Shown piece after piece: positions 9,996 to 23,402 of a DNA stretch of 64,000 bases. The DNA comes from Thalassotalea hakodatensis (GTDB taxonomy: Bacteria > Pseudomonadota > Gammaproteobacteria > Enterobacterales > Alteromonadaceae). Positions within the stretch are counted from its first letter, which is position 1. The number at the start of each line of letters is the position of its first letter. A program made the position numbers and the translations under genes. Where the stretch lies: NCBI RefSeq assembly GCF_030295995.1, contig NZ_AP027365.1:4186066-4250065 (forward strand), written 5' to 3'. The notes beneath the pieces were generated by a model. That model ran no database searches. It was not told the origin of the DNA and saw nothing but the letters and a program-made list of their open reading frames with translations.

Positions 9996-11504
9996 ATGTC
10001 AACAATTCACTCACCGTTATACGCCGTAATTGATTTAGGATCTAACAGTTTCCATATGTTAATTACGCGCCAATTAGCAAACAGTGTGCAAATTGTTGAC
10101 AAGGTAAAGCGCAAGGTACGCTTAGCTTCTGGCTTAGATAAACATAACCATTTGAGCGATGATGCCATCGCGCGAGGTTTAGAATGCTTACGTTTTTTTG
10201 CTGAGCGCTTACAAGATATTCCAATACAAAACGTCAGAATTGTGGCAACCGCTACAGTTCGCATTGCGACAAATCAAGCCGAATTTCTCAAACAAGCAAA
10301 TAAAGTACTCGGCCAAAATATTCGTGTACTCACTGGGATAGAAGAAGCTAGTTATATTTATCAGGGTGTTGCCTATACTAGCTACGGTGAATCAAACCGC
10401 TTAGTGTTCGATATTGGAGGTGCTAGCACCGAAATAATCGTCGGGCAAAATACCAACGCTAATAAAGTCATTAGTCTGAATATTGGTTGTGTAATTTTTA
10501 ATAAACGCTATTTTTCAGATCAACAACTTAACGATAAAAACTTTCAACAGGCCGTTGATGCTGCTAAGCAACTTATCACACCATTTGTTTCAGAATTTAA
10601 GTCAATCGGTTGGCAAAAAGTATTAGGTGGTTCAGGTACTATGCAAGCGCTTTCAGAGGTGCTTATGTTTCAACGTAAGCCTGCATTGATTACTACCAGT
10701 TTTTTACACGATATCAAGCAAAAATTAATCACATACCAGCGATTCGATGCTATTGATATTGACGGCCTAACTAGCGAACGTAAACCGGTTTTTGCTAGCG
10801 GAGTTGCCATTTTAATTGCCTTATTTGAATGCTTTAATATCACTCAGTTACAACTTTCAAGTGGCGCGTTACGAGAAGGGTTGTTATATGAAATGCTACC
10901 CGACAACCAGAAAGTTGATTTACGACAACGAACAATCAATTCTTTGATGGAAAAGTGTCATGTTGATCAACCTCATGCGAATAATATATTGGCACAAGCA
11001 CAACAGCTTTATGCGAGCTTTTCCTCGTCATGGGCATTAACCGATGACAACGGATTAGCTTTATTAATTGCCGCATGTCAATTACATGAAATCGGGCTTT
11101 TGTTAGCGTTTAAACACCATCAACAACACAGCGCCTATATTATCGAACATAGCCAACTTCCCGGATTTGATCAGGCCGATAAACAATTACTGTGCGCGCT
11201 TGTAACGATGTACAACGCTGATATTGACCCACAATTATTAAAACTTCAATCAGCCTGCGACTTCCAAACAGCTTGTTATTTATTGGCGATTATCAGAATA
11301 GCGGTTATTTTGTGTCGCCGCAGAAAAGATGATGTATTACCGGTTTATCAAAGCAGCGCTACTAATAATGAAATCACCTTATGCTTACCTAAAGCTTGGT
11401 TAACTTTACACCCTTTAATTGCTGATGAACTCATTCAGGAAAATGATCATTTAAAAGCTATTGGTTTATCGCTTAAGGTACATAGCCCAAATATTAGCAA
11501 ATAA
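9996..11504 (+). CDS. gppA: Exopolyphosphatase / pppGpp phosphohydrolase (GppA/Ppx family)
   Basis: About 502 residues with the ASKHA ATPase-like core: YAVIDLGSNSFHMLI at the N-terminus, RIVATATVRIATN, VFDIGGASTEIIVG and VLGGSGTMQAL, then a C-terminal HD-like helical domain (CQLHEIGL). The family hydrolyses pppGpp to ppGpp and/or polyphosphate. Synteny with rhlB supports GppA over Ppx. The ATG at 9996 is preferred; a GTG four codons earlier (9984) is possible. The gene's 3' end overlaps the convergent transporter gene by 39 bp. Confidence 0.9.
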   Translation: MSTIHSPLYAVIDLGSNSFHMLITRQLANSVQIVDKVKRKVRLASGLDKHNHLSDDAIARGLECLRFFAERLQDIPIQNVRIVATATVRIATNQAEFLKQANKVLGQNIRVLTGIEEASYIYQGVAYTSYGESNRLVFDIGGASTEIIVGQNTNANKVISLNIGCVIFNKRYFSDQQLNDKNFQQAVDAAKQLITPFVSEFKSIGWQKVLGGSGTMQALSEVLMFQRKPALITTSFLHDIKQKLITYQRFDAIDIDGLTSERKPVFASGVAILIALFECFNITQLQLSSGALREGLLYEMLPDNQKVDLRQRTINSLMEKCHVDQPHANNILAQAQQLYASFSSSWALTDDNGLALLIAACQLHEIGLLLAFKHHQQHSAYIIEHSQLPGFDQADKQLLCALVTMYNADIDPQLLKLQSACDFQTACYLLAIIRIAVILCRRRKDDVLPVYQSSATNNEITLCLPKAWLTLHPLIADELIQENDHLKAIGLSLKVHSPNISK

Positions 11505-12317
11505 AATAAAACCCCCGCCCACCATCATTTGTATACTAACAAGTTCACCTAGTAAGAAATACGCGGCAATAATGCCATATAGCGGCTCTAGACTTACAGC
11601 AATACTTGCCGTTTGACCACTTAATCTTTTTAACGAGAAGTTAAATAAGGAATGAGACAACGCCGTAAATACAACACCCAATAACATGAGCAATTGCCAC
11701 TGAGACAAATTCATAGATACGGTGAAAAGGTCGATAAACGGCAATAACACCAGTGCCGCAAAACCGTTTTGATAAAAAGCTACCTGTTTAGCTTTCACTT
11801 CAGCGACAAATTTTCGGTTTAATAGCGTGAGGATCGCAAAAGAAAGTGCCGAAGCTAAGCCCCAATAAATACCTAATAACGCATTCTTAGCATATGCTTC
11901 ATTTGGCAATAATAAATAAATGCCTATTACCGTGATAACTGCTTGTATTAAGGTATCTAGTTTATACTGTTCAGTGAAAAACCACGGTTCAAACAGCGCC
12001 ACAAAAACAGGAAACGCGGCGAACGTGAGTAACCCTATCGCTACGCTAGATATCTGAATAGCGCTAAAAAAGCTGACCCAATGGAAAGCGAGTATAGCGC
12101 CGGTTATGAAAAGCCCAAAAAGCCGAGATTTTGTGGTGAATAAATCATGTTTTTGGTAGACAACAAGTAAGCAACCCAAAGCAATACAGGCAAAAAAAGC
12201 ACGTCCAAAAACAATATCAATCGGCGAAATGGTTAACCATTTCGCAAACAATCCCGACAAGGCAAATAACAGCACCGCACCGTGTAGCGCCATAAATGCT
12301 TGTCGGTAATGTGCCAC
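11466..12317 (-). CDS. EamA/DMT-family transporter
   Basis: A 283-residue protein of about ten transmembrane helices with two EamA repeats (first half LFALSGLFAKWLTISPIDIVFGRAF, second half GIYWGLASALSFAILTLLNRK, ending SLEPLYGIIAAYFLLGE). The family exports metabolites or amino acids; the substrate cannot be predicted. It is the last gene of the leftward tat-hemB operon, only 5 bp after hemB, and its 3' end runs antisense into gppA. Confidence 0.85.
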   Translation of the reverse strand: MAHYRQAFMALHGAVLLFALSGLFAKWLTISPIDIVFGRAFFACIALGCLLVVYQKHDLFTTKSRLFGLFITGAILAFHWVSFFSAIQISSVAIGLLTFAAFPVFVALFEPWFFTEQYKLDTLIQAVITVIGIYLLLPNEAYAKNALLGIYWGLASALSFAILTLLNRKFVAEVKAKQVAFYQNGFAALVLLPFIDLFTVSMNLSQWQLLMLLGVVFTALSHSLFNFSLKRLSGQTASIAVSLEPLYGIIAAYFLLGELVSIQMMVGGGFILFANIWAMYLKR

Positions 12318-12322
12318 TTTTT

Positions 12323-15224
<2,902 letters not shown>

Positions 15225-16010
15225 TTAGAGCTCCAAGTTAAATACATAACGACTATTTTCAACACTGTATTCGATGATAGTCTGCTCAGAGTAACCCGTT
15301 ATCTCTGCTAATGCTTTCACTACATATGGCAAATATGACGGTTCATTTCGGCTACTTTTAGGCTTTGGCCGAATCGTACGAGGTGTTAAATAAGGAGCGT
15401 CTGTTTCAATCATTAGCCGCTCTAATGGAATATGCTTAACAGCTGTTCTTAACTCACTGCCCCTTCGCTCATCACATAGCCAGCCAGTGATCCCTATATA
15501 CATATCATGTGCTAAACACTGTTTCACTTCCGTTTCACTACCAGTAAAACAATGCGTAACGAATGCTGGAATTTTATTGATAAATGGCTTAATAATCGCC
15601 AGCCAACTGTCAAAAGCATCTCGCTGATGTAAAAATACCGGTAATTGCACATCAGCGGCTAGGGCTAACTGTTGACTAAACACTCTTTGTTGGTTTTCAG
15701 GTGTAGAGAAATTACGGTTAAAATCTAATCCACATTCTCCTATCGCTTTAACTGATTCATGCGTAGATAGTTCACGTAGTTGTTCTAAATAATTGTCTGT
15801 CACGTGATCCGCATCATGTGGATGAACGCCCGCGGTACAAGATAAATACTCAGGATATTGCTGACACAAGGTTAACGCTTGTTGACTTTCAGCCACATTC
15901 GTACCGGTCACCAACATTGCACTAACATTGTTAGCCTTGGCCCGTAAAATAATGTCAGCTCGATCTTTATCAAACCGAGCGTTTGTTAAGTTAACACCAA
16001 TATCGATCAA
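15225..16010 (-). CDS. tatD: TatD-family metal-dependent DNase
   Basis: A 261-residue TIM-barrel hydrolase with TatD signatures: MIDIGVNLTNARFDKD, AGVHPHDADHV, AIGECGLDFNRN, PVFLHQRDAF, FVTHCFTGS and LMIETDAPYLTPR. TatD is a cytoplasmic 3'-5' exonuclease/DNase, involved in DNA repair and fragmentation, not required for Tat export despite the operon location. It follows tatC after 19 bp and directly abuts the diguanylate cyclase gene. Confidence 0.93.
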   Translation of the reverse strand: MIDIGVNLTNARFDKDRADIILRAKANNVSAMLVTGTNVAESQQALTLCQQYPEYLSCTAGVHPHDADHVTDNYLEQLRELSTHESVKAIGECGLDFNRNFSTPENQQRVFSQQLALAADVQLPVFLHQRDAFDSWLAIIKPFINKIPAFVTHCFTGSETEVKQCLAHDMYIGITGWLCDERRGSELRTAVKHIPLERLMIETDAPYLTPRTIRPKPKSSRNEPSYLPYVVKALAEITGYSEQTIIEYSVENSRYVFNLEL

Positions 16011-16029
16011 TATATTCGCCGCTTATTTA

Positions 16030-16797
16030 TTATGTGTTATCACTATTTACATCAGCTTGCTGTTGCTCATCTTCATCATCATTTGCATGGTAAAAACCAG
16101 CAATAAAAACCCCCGCTTCAAATAACAATAGCATAGGTATCGCTAGAAGTGTTTGCGATATAACGTCAGGAGGCGTTAACAACATACCAAGCACAAAAGC
16201 ACCCACGACGATATAAGGGCGCTTCGTTTTCAACTTTTCTGGTGTAGTAAATCCAGTCCAACATAACAACAAAATCACCACAGGTATTTCAAAGGTTAGA
16301 CCAAAAGCAAAGAACAGTTTTAATACAAAGTCTAAATAGCTGCTGATGTCAGTGGCAATATTGACACCTTCTGGCGCTACTGAGGTAAAAAAGGCAAAGA
16401 CAATTGGAAAAACGACGAAATAGACAAAAACAATGCCTGCATAAAATAAAAAGCTGCTACCAAACAGTAACGGCGCAACTAATCGCTTTTCTTTACGGTA
16501 CAATCCCGGTGCGATAAACGCCCATACTTGATACAAAATGTAAGGCATTGCAATGAATATCGCGAGTACAATAGTCAATTTAAACGGAGCAAAGAAGGAT
16601 GATGCCACATCTGTTGCTATCATTTGACCGCCTTCAGGCATTACAGCAAGTAAAGGCTTAGAAACATACTCATAAATATCATTTGCAAAGTACACCATTG
16701 AACAGAAAACAATGAGAACAGCCAATACCATACGTAGCAGTCGATCACGTAGCTCAAGCAAATGATCAAATAAGGTATATTGCGGTGTATTATCCAT
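16030..16797 (-). CDS. tatC: Sec-independent translocase subunit TatC
   Basis: A 255-residue six-helix membrane protein with the conserved start [15 protein letters not shown] (HLxELRxRL motif) and the [14 protein letters not shown] periplasmic loop plus [10 protein letters not shown]. TatC with TatB binds twin-arginine signal peptides. The start codon overlaps the tatB stop by one base (TAATG). The C-terminus is an acidic/Gln-rich tail. Confidence 0.97.
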   Translation of the reverse strand: MDNTPQYTLFDHLLELRDRLLRMVLAVLIVFCSMVYFANDIYEYVSKPLLAVMPEGGQMIATDVASSFFAPFKLTIVLAIFIAMPYILYQVWAFIAPGLYRKEKRLVAPLLFGSSFLFYAGIVFVYFVVFPIVFAFFTSVAPEGVNIATDISSYLDFVLKLFFAFGLTFEIPVVILLLCWTGFTTPEKLKTKRPYIVVGAFVLGMLLTPPDVISQTLLAIPMLLLFEAGVFIAGFYHANDDEDEQQQADVNSDNT

Positions 16798-17177
16798 TAA
16801 CGATCAACTTCTTTTTTATCCGTAGTTTTATCTGATGTATTTTCACCTGAGGTGGTATCAGTTACTCGGGCATTATCACTCTGGCTTGGGTACGGGTGCT
16901 GCACAGACTCAGCAGCTTCTTTTAGCGACTTAAGTGATTTTGCGACTTCAGGCGATATATCTTCAAATTTACTTTGCTCAGCTTTTTTTAAATCCGCATG
17001 TAATTCTTGTATACGTAATTCCTGAGAAATTTCATTTTGTACATTTCGACTAAAGCTCTTTACGCCTTTAATCCAGTCACTTACCGTTCTAATAGCTACA
17101 GGTAGCCGCTCTGGCCCCAATACGACAAGCCCGATTACCGAGATAACTAATAGCTCCCAAAAACCGATATCAAACAT
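16797..17177 (-). CDS. tatB: Sec-independent translocase protein TatB
   Basis: A 126-residue protein with an N-terminal helix [26 protein letters not shown], including the Glu at position 8 and the GPERLP hinge typical of TatB, then an amphipathic helix and a polar Ser/Thr-rich tail. It forms the signal-peptide receptor with TatC. It follows tatA after 3 bp and overlaps tatC. Confidence 0.96.
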   Translation of the reverse strand: MFDIGFWELLVISVIGLVVLGPERLPVAIRTVSDWIKGVKSFSRNVQNEISQELRIQELHADLKKAEQSKFEDISPEVAKSLKSLKEAAESVQHPYPSQSDNARVTDTTSGENTSDKTTDKKEVDR

Positions 17178-17180
17178 GTG

Positions 17181-17408
17181 CTACGCTTTATCTTTTTCTT
17201 TATTAGCTTCAGTGTTTTCTTCCGTCGCCTTTTTATTTGCAAGTGCTTCCGCAGACTGCTCTTCTTTCTCTTCATCAGTCACGGCTTTTTTAAAACCTTT
17301 AACCGCAGAGCCTAGATCTGAGCCTAAATTACGTAACTTTTTGGTGCCAAACAATAAAATAACAATGGCGGCAATTATCAATAATTGCCAAATACTTATT
17401 CCACCCAT
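17181..17408 (-). CDS. tatA: Sec-independent translocase protein TatA
   Basis: A 75-residue protein with one N-terminal transmembrane helix ([20 protein letters not shown]), the [14 protein letters not shown] hinge and amphipathic helix, and an acidic/lysine-rich tail. TatA polymerises to form the translocation pore. It is the first gene of the leftward tatABCD operon; the promoter should lie in the roughly 95 bp shared with the divergent gene at 17504. Confidence 0.96.
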   Translation of the reverse strand: MGGISIWQLLIIAAIVILLFGTKKLRNLGSDLGSAVKGFKKAVTDEEKEEQSAEALANKKATEENTEANKEKDKA

Positions 17409-17503
17409 TAAAAAAACTCCTATAATTCAGTTACAGCCATTATAAAGTTATATTTCAAAAAAGCATCTGTTCACTGTTTTAAATTTAAGGAGAAAATAAA
17501 ACG

Positions 17504-18523
17504 TTGTCTAAATTGCAGCTATTCATCCTCACTAAAGTCACAGTTTTATTCATGCTTACCAGTCCTGTAAGGGCAAATGTTGTTCAAGAAAAATGCACTC
17601 AAGAAGAGCAAAGCAAACAACATATAACCCAAAAAGACTGCAAAAAGCTATCGTATTCGGATAAAAAGCAACAACATTGGATGGAAAGCTTACATCAAGC
17701 GGTTTCAGATAGCGTCTATCATTCAGCGCTTTGGTTTGATGATTTTTTTCTCGAAGAAGGAATGGAGCAAGAGTCTCCTAAAACGACAGCCCGTATTCGT
17801 TTAGGATGGGAACCAGAGGCAAGAGATTGGGCTAAATTTGATACACGATTTCGTGTTAAAGTGAAACTGCCTCATTTTAAAAATAAAGCTGATTTAATTT
17901 TTTCAGATGATGATGATAATGATCAAAGCCACTTACCGTTAGAATCGATCAACACTAAACCGCATACTGATGAAGAAAGCTTCTCAGCTGCTTTACGATA
18001 TACCCATCGAAAATCTAAAAGTCGTATTTTTGAATCACGCATTGGTATTTCGGGCGGGGATATTTTTTTTCGCATCAAGCATGACCGCAGAATTACATGG
18101 AATGAGCGTAATAGTATAAAAATAGATCCTTCTGTGTATTACTTTCTTGGTGACGGTTTAGGTGCAAAGTTATTGCTTGAATATGATTATCAAGTTAATG
18201 CGAAAACACAACTTCGAATCAATTATAGCGTACGTGGTTCGGCTGCCTTTAGCGGTTTACGTTGGAAACACGGAGCCTACTACTTGCGACAAATTGATCA
18301 TAGATCAGCCTCTATCACTGCATTACAAGTTGAAGGAGAGCGCAATGGCGAGAATGGCTTTATGATTGATAACTACCGACTAAGTCACCGCTATCGCTTT
18401 AACGCATTACGAAGCTGGTTGTTTTTTGAAATTGAGCCTTTTTTAGAATGGCCTGAGGAACAGCATTACACAACAACGCCTGGTATTGCCTTGAGAGTAG
18501 AAGGATATTTTTCTAGAGATTAA
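17504..18523 (+). CDS. Putative outer-membrane beta-barrel protein, unknown function
   Basis: A 339-residue protein with an N-terminal signal peptide ending near VRA-N (about residue 24). The mature part alternates charged and aromatic residues in the manner of beta strands and ends EGYFSRD. An acidic patch SDDDDNDQ lies in the middle. The chosen start is a TTG, 11 bases after GGAG; the next in-frame ATG would leave an incomplete signal peptide. It is divergent from tatA. I do not recognise the family; a surface-exposed barrel is an inference from strand pattern. Confidence 0.6.
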   Translation: MSKLQLFILTKVTVLFMLTSPVRANVVQEKCTQEEQSKQHITQKDCKKLSYSDKKQQHWMESLHQAVSDSVYHSALWFDDFFLEEGMEQESPKTTARIRLGWEPEARDWAKFDTRFRVKVKLPHFKNKADLIFSDDDDNDQSHLPLESINTKPHTDEESFSAALRYTHRKSKSRIFESRIGISGGDIFFRIKHDRRITWNERNSIKIDPSVYYFLGDGLGAKLLLEYDYQVNAKTQLRINYSVRGSAAFSGLRWKHGAYYLRQIDHRSASITALQVEGERNGENGFMIDNYRLSHRYRFNALRSWLFFEIEPFLEWPEEQHYTTTPGIALRVEGYFSRD

Positions 18524-18528
18524 TATTA

Positions 18529-21147
18529 CTATGCACTCGCTTTGGAGGTACTTTCCTCGATCTCACAGTTATCAGCAAACCTTTTTGGTTTAGCAATATG
18601 GTAACCTTGGCCAAAATCACAACCAGCATTGTTAAGCTTGTCGAGCATATCTTGCGACTCAATGCCTTCTGCCACCAATCTGTAGCCAAACTTACTTCCT
18701 AAGTCACGCAATGCTTTAACAAGCGAAATATTTTCTTCATTACAACTAATAGAGCGAATTAAACTACGATCTAGTTTAATAAATTCAAAAGGGTAGCTAT
18801 GTAAGAAATTAAACGACGATAAGCCTGCCCCGTAATCATCCAGCGCCAACTTAACGCCAAAGTCTTTTAATTTACGCAACCCTTTCAATGCTAGCTCTGT
18901 ATGTTGAGTAAATGCAGACTCATTAAATTCTAAAATTAAACGCTCCGGCTGAACGGTATTTTGTTTAATTAATTCTATGAGTAAATTTAACTGATTTGCT
19001 TGTGTTAAGTGACGCCCTGAAAGGTTCACGCCAATAAACGCATTGGCATATTCTTCATGAGATTCCCATTGACGCAAGCGTAAAGAAACTTGTTCAATTA
19101 CCCAGGTTTCAATTTCTAGGATCATGCCGGTTTCTTCCGCCATAAATAAAAACTCGCTTGGTGTTAATAAACCTTTGCTTGGATGCTTCCAGCGAAGTAA
19201 CACTTCAAACCCAAGGGTATCAGTACTTTGTAGCTCACTAATTTGTTGGTAATGTAATTCAAACTGCTGTTGCTTTATGGCAATACGTAGTTCTTGTTCT
19301 AGCGTTAGACTGGCAATTAATTGCTCACGCATGCTGTCATCAAAGAATACGTACCGGCCACGTCCCATACTTTTTGCTTGATACATTGCAGCATCTGCAT
19401 CGCGCAATATTTCATTAGCATCGTTATAGTGGTGGTTGCATAAAGCAATACCAATACTCGCATTCGAATATAAAGTATGACCATTGATATCAAACGGTTT
19501 CTCAATCGCTGAAATAATACGAGTAGCGACTTCTTCAACATCGTCTTGTGATTGCAATGAATCAAGTAAAATAACAAATTCATCGCCGCCTAAACGCGCT
19601 AAAATATCATTATCGCGAACACAAATGGTTAAACGTTTTGCGATTTCTTTTAAAAACTCATCGCCTGCATGATGGCCTAAGGTATCGTTAATTAATTTAA
19701 AACGATCTAAATCGATAAATAATACCGCGAACCTATGTTTTGGATGACGTTTAACATGACTTAACGCGTAGTTTAATCGATCAGAAAACATTGCCCGATT
19801 AGGTAATTTAGTTAACGCGTCATGATGTGCTTCAAAATAAAGCTGCTGCTCTGCTTTGCGACGTTCTTCTATTTGCATCCGCAAATTTAAATTAGTTGCT
19901 TGTAACTCTTGTGTGCGTTGATTCACCATTCGTTCAAGTTCGTCACGGCTTCGTTGTGCCGCCTCTTGCGATTCTTTACGCATAATTGCAGAGGCAACAT
20001 GTTGACTGACAAAGCGAATAAGTTCCAAGTCTTGATGACCATAGGCATGATGATGGTGATAATGCTGAATCGCCAACACACCGATAATATTGCCTTGATC
20101 GATTAACGGAGCACCTAACCAAGCCTTTGGCAATTTTTCAACCGGGTATTGCAAGGTAAAGGCTTTCTGTTCTATATCACCCTGTTCAGTTAACGCGTAA
20201 ACACTACCATTTGTGATAAGCAACGGTAAACGTCTTGTAATTGCTAATTCCGTTAAGCCACTGCCCATTTTTCTTGGTTGGGGTTGTGCAATTTTTTCAT
20301 CAATGTAATAAGGAAAGCTTAGCTTCTTGTCTTCACCATTAACTAAAGCAATATAAAAGTTTTCCGCAGGTAAAAGTGCATTAATCTCTTGGTGTAACGA
20401 TTGATAAAATACTTGAATATCTTGATTAGCAGCCGTGAGCTCTGATATGGACAGCATCGCTTTATAAAGCTTTACTGCTTTTTGCCGTTCGCCTATTTCT
20501 TGCTGTAGTTTTCTATTGGTATCTGTTAGTTTCTGCGTACGCTGACGAATATTTTGCTCAAGCAACTCCCTGCTTTTTACACGATCAATTGCGGTAACAA
20601 GATGCTCAGCGATAAATTCTAATAGTTGACAATCCCGGTCATCAAAATAAAGCTTATTGTCGTAGCTTTGTAACGCAATAACACCAATAATTTGATGACC
20701 ACGTTTAAGAGGAACGCCTAACCAGTCTACGCAGGAAGAACCGTATAATGAAATTTTCTCAGCTTTTGCTAACGCCATACGCTCTGCCGAACTACAATGA
20801 ATAGCCTCACAATCATCAAAAACTAAACTGCTTAAACTTTGTTGCCAATGATTTTTTTCTAAGTATTCAAGTAGACGCTTTTCTTTGGCATTATGCGCAT
20901 GTGCGAGGGATAAACGACGAGATTTGTTAACAAGAAGTATATGGAAACTATCAGCAATTAATAATGATTTAATCACTGACTCAAGCGCACTATAAAACGA
21001 CGACATATCGTTTACCGTACTTGCCAATTCAGACAAACGCAGTAATCCTGATTGCATCGTTTTTACTTGTCGATATTTCTTTAACAGCGACTTAAGTTTA
21101 GGCAATTGGCGCGCTGCTTGAATATCTGTACTTGCCTTTACTTCCAT
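18529..21147 (-). CDS. GAF-GAF-GGDEF-EAL c-di-GMP signalling protein
   Basis: The 872-residue protein has two GAF domains (about 45-195 and 240-395), each followed by coiled-coil helices (RELLEQNIRQRTQKL, RDELERMVNQRTQEL), then GGDEF (RDNDILARLGGDEF, I-site RxxD present) and EAL domains. The EAL core is slightly altered: EVL in FEVLLRWKHP, while NLSGRHL, EFNES, LDDYGAGLSSF and EGIES are kept. It could both make and degrade c-di-GMP. No signal peptide or membrane helix is seen, so it senses cytoplasmic ligands. It ends convergent with the outer-membrane gene only 5 bp away. Confidence 0.92.
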   Translation of the reverse strand: MEVKASTDIQAARQLPKLKSLLKKYRQVKTMQSGLLRLSELASTVNDMSSFYSALESVIKSLLIADSFHILLVNKSRRLSLAHAHNAKEKRLLEYLEKNHWQQSLSSLVFDDCEAIHCSSAERMALAKAEKISLYGSSCVDWLGVPLKRGHQIIGVIALQSYDNKLYFDDRDCQLLEFIAEHLVTAIDRVKSRELLEQNIRQRTQKLTDTNRKLQQEIGERQKAVKLYKAMLSISELTAANQDIQVFYQSLHQEINALLPAENFYIALVNGEDKKLSFPYYIDEKIAQPQPRKMGSGLTELAITRRLPLLITNGSVYALTEQGDIEQKAFTLQYPVEKLPKAWLGAPLIDQGNIIGVLAIQHYHHHHAYGHQDLELIRFVSQHVASAIMRKESQEAAQRSRDELERMVNQRTQELQATNLNLRMQIEERRKAEQQLYFEAHHDALTKLPNRAMFSDRLNYALSHVKRHPKHRFAVLFIDLDRFKLINDTLGHHAGDEFLKEIAKRLTICVRDNDILARLGGDEFVILLDSLQSQDDVEEVATRIISAIEKPFDINGHTLYSNASIGIALCNHHYNDANEILRDADAAMYQAKSMGRGRYVFFDDSMREQLIASLTLEQELRIAIKQQQFELHYQQISELQSTDTLGFEVLLRWKHPSKGLLTPSEFLFMAEETGMILEIETWVIEQVSLRLRQWESHEEYANAFIGVNLSGRHLTQANQLNLLIELIKQNTVQPERLILEFNESAFTQHTELALKGLRKLKDFGVKLALDDYGAGLSSFNFLHSYPFEFIKLDRSLIRSISCNEENISLVKALRDLGSKFGYRLVAEGIESQDMLDKLNNAGCDFGQGYHIAKPKRFADNCEIEESTSKASA

Positions 21148-21316
21148 CTAAGGCTAACCCATCTTTTTATTAGTATTATTATTTTGCGACCTAGTCTACC
21201 AAAATTTATCCTTTTGACTAGTACAAAAGCACAAAAAATGAGCATTATTTTCACATGACGTAAACGAAAACCATTATCTTAACCAACTTTCGAACTATAA
21301 TTATGTTTTTAAGCAC

Positions 21317-21344
21317 AAAAAAACCGGCAAATGCCGGTTTTTAT
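21317..21344 (-). terminator. rpoH terminator
   Basis: The stem AAACCGGC/GCCGGTTT (21321-21340) is followed by seven T on the minus strand. It lies 20 bp past the rpoH stop. Confidence 0.9.
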
Positions 21345-21359
21345 CGCGATGGCTAATGA

Positions 21360-22223
21360 CTATGCAGCCATGCCATTTTTCAGTTTATTTAACGCGTTTT
21401 TCTCTAATTGACGTACACGTTCTGCTGAGATCTCGTACTTGTCAGCTAACTCTTGCAAGGTAGATTTATCTTCATCTAACCAACGAGTTTTGATGATATC
21501 TTGACTACGATCATCAAGTGCAACTAACGCATTTGCTAAACGCTTATTCGCATGTTGCTCCCAGTTATTTTCTTCAACTTGCTGTGCAATATCTGAAGCA
21601 GCGTCTTCTAAATATTGAGCAGGTGAAAAATTACTTCCGGCAGCATTGTCATCGTCGTCATTCGACATTTCAAAGGTTTGATCTTGGCTTGTCATACGTG
21701 ATTCCATTTCTAACACGTCTTTTTTAGTCACACCAAGTGATTCTGCCACATGACTTACTTCGTCATTGCTAAACCAACCCAAACGCTTTTTATTTTTACG
21801 TAAATTAAAAAATAATTTACGTTGTGCTTTTGTTGTTGCCACTTTCACGATACGCCAGTTGCGTAATACAAATTCGTGAATTTCAGCTTTAATCCAATGA
21901 ACAGCAAATGATACTAAGCGTACACCTACTTCTGGGTTAAAACGCTTAACAGCTTTCATTAAGCCCACATTACCTTCTTGGATCAAATCAGCCTGTGGTA
22001 AACCGTATCCTGCATATCCCTTCGCAACATGAATAACGAAACGTAAGTGCGACATAATTAATTCTTGTGCCGACTGTAAATCGTTGTCATTGTGTAAACG
22101 AGTCGCTAGCTCATGCTCCCGCTCAGCGGTAAGCATAGGGATGCTATAGGCCGATTGCACATAGGCTTCAATGCTGCCGCTTTGTGGCACAGTTAGCGCC
22201 ATCGATTGCATTGTATCACTCAT
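21360..22223 (-). CDS. rpoH: RNA polymerase heat-shock sigma factor sigma-32
   Basis: A 287-residue sigma-70-family protein. It carries region 2 ([46 protein letters not shown]), the RpoH box [10 protein letters not shown] that distinguishes sigma-32, and region 4 with the helix-turn-helix [21 protein letters not shown]. It directs heat-shock promoters and is controlled by DnaK and FtsH. Position downstream of ftsYEX on the same strand is the standard gammaproteobacterial order; about 190 bp separate it from ftsX, so it has its own promoter region. Confidence 0.97.
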   Translation of the reverse strand: MSDTMQSMALTVPQSGSIEAYVQSAYSIPMLTAEREHELATRLHNDNDLQSAQELIMSHLRFVIHVAKGYAGYGLPQADLIQEGNVGLMKAVKRFNPEVGVRLVSFAVHWIKAEIHEFVLRNWRIVKVATTKAQRKLFFNLRKNKKRLGWFSNDEVSHVAESLGVTKKDVLEMESRMTSQDQTFEMSNDDDDNAAGSNFSPAQYLEDAASDIAQQVEENNWEQHANKRLANALVALDDRSQDIIKTRWLDEDKSTLQELADKYEISAERVRQLEKNALNKLKNGMAA

Positions 22224-22415
22224 TTAAAGTCACCTTTTTTAAAACCTTGCTCGCGATGTTAACACGAAGCATCTAATAGATCGATAGCTAAAACAAATCG
22301 TCATTTATATTAATAAGACCGAAGATAAGACTAGCATCTTTCAAACAATATGCGATGAATTTTTTATGACGTAAAACATACACGCTTTAAGCTATCTGCG
22401 ATAACTTACGACAAC

Positions 22416-23402
22416 TTATTCTGCTGTTGGTTCAATTGCGCGAATATGTTTTCTTACTGAGATATAACTGCCAGACAACCCTAACACGATCGCAAAGAGT
22501 AATAGCCATAGCATTTCTCCACCGCTTAGCCCTGTTAAGCTAAAGTTGCTTTGGTAAAGATCAGTTAACGCCACCAATGAATAAGAAAAATAATGCACTA
22601 GAGCAGCGACACAAAGTATCGCTACCATACCACCTAAAACACCATACCATGCACCGGCATATAAAAATGGCCGTTGAATAAAACTATCTGTTGCGCCAAC
22701 GAGTTTCATTACAGCAATAGCGTCTCGTTGATTTAAAATCGCTAAACGTATGGTATTACCAATAATAAGTACTACTGAGGCACATAATAATATTGCAATA
22801 CCAACAACAATATCTTCAATTAAAGTAGTGATCGCAGCTAATCGCGTTAACCATTCTAAATCAAGTTTACCTTGTTCAACTTCTCGTTCATTGGTTAATT
22901 TTTGCAGTAATTCTTCAGCCGCTTGAGGCTGGCTTGAATGCTTTGTTGGGATCACAAGTACCGTTGCCGGTAATGGATTTGTTGATAAGTAATCTAGTGC
23001 CTGTCCAAAACCAGATGTCGATTTAAATTCTTCCATCGCAGTTTTTGCAGAAATATAGTTAACGCTAGCCACTTCAGGGTAAAGCGACAATCGCTTCACT
23101 AAGTTTTCTGCTGCTTTTTCGCTGGTAGAGAGTTTCAAAAATAAGCTTATTTCTGATGCTGATTCCCATTGCTGTGAAATCGATTGTGCGTTTTTAACAA
23201 AAACATGTAACGTTGCAGGTAAAGTTAAGCTAATGCCAAGTACAAGAATTGTCATTACTGAGGTAAAAGGCGTGCGCCATAAATCGCCTAAACTACCAAT
23301 ACCTTGCTGTAAATGACGGATAAAATATGCCAACAGTTTGGCAGCAACATTTGTATGTGGCTGACTAGAATGGTTCTTTGCTGTATCGCGTTGTTTATTC
23401 AT
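22416..23402 (-). CDS. ftsX: Cell division protein FtsX
   Basis: About 328 residues: a cytoplasmic N-terminus, one transmembrane helix, a periplasmic loop (about 75-190, SEISLFLKLSTSEKAAENL) and three further helices. FtsX with FtsE forms the ABC-type complex that activates septal amidases through EnvC. The start at 23402 is preferred because AAGGTGG precedes it; this overlaps the ftsE stop by 8 bp. An upstream in-frame ATG (23435) would overlap ftsE further and lacks a good site. Confidence 0.94.
   Translation of the reverse strand: MNKQRDTAKNHSSQPHTNVAAKLLAYFIRHLQQGIGSLGDLWRTPFTSVMTILVLGISLTLPATLHVFVKNAQSISQQWESASEISLFLKLSTSEKAAENLVKRLSLYPEVASVNYISAKTAMEEFKSTSGFGQALDYLSTNPLPATVLVIPTKHSSQPQAAEELLQKLTNEREVEQGKLDLEWLTRLAAITTLIEDIVVGIAILLCASVVLIIGNTIRLAILNQRDAIAVMKLVGATDSFIQRPFLYAGAWYGVLGGMVAILCVAALVHYFSYSLVALTDLYQSNFSLTGLSGGEMLWLLLFAIVLGLSGSYISVRKHIRAIEPTAE

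Noticed and set aside
18529-21147. EAL domain considered inactive because EVL replaces EAL
   Set aside because: The other catalytic motifs (NLSGRHL, LDDYGAG, EGIES) remain, and EVL-type variants can be active, so inactivity is not supported.
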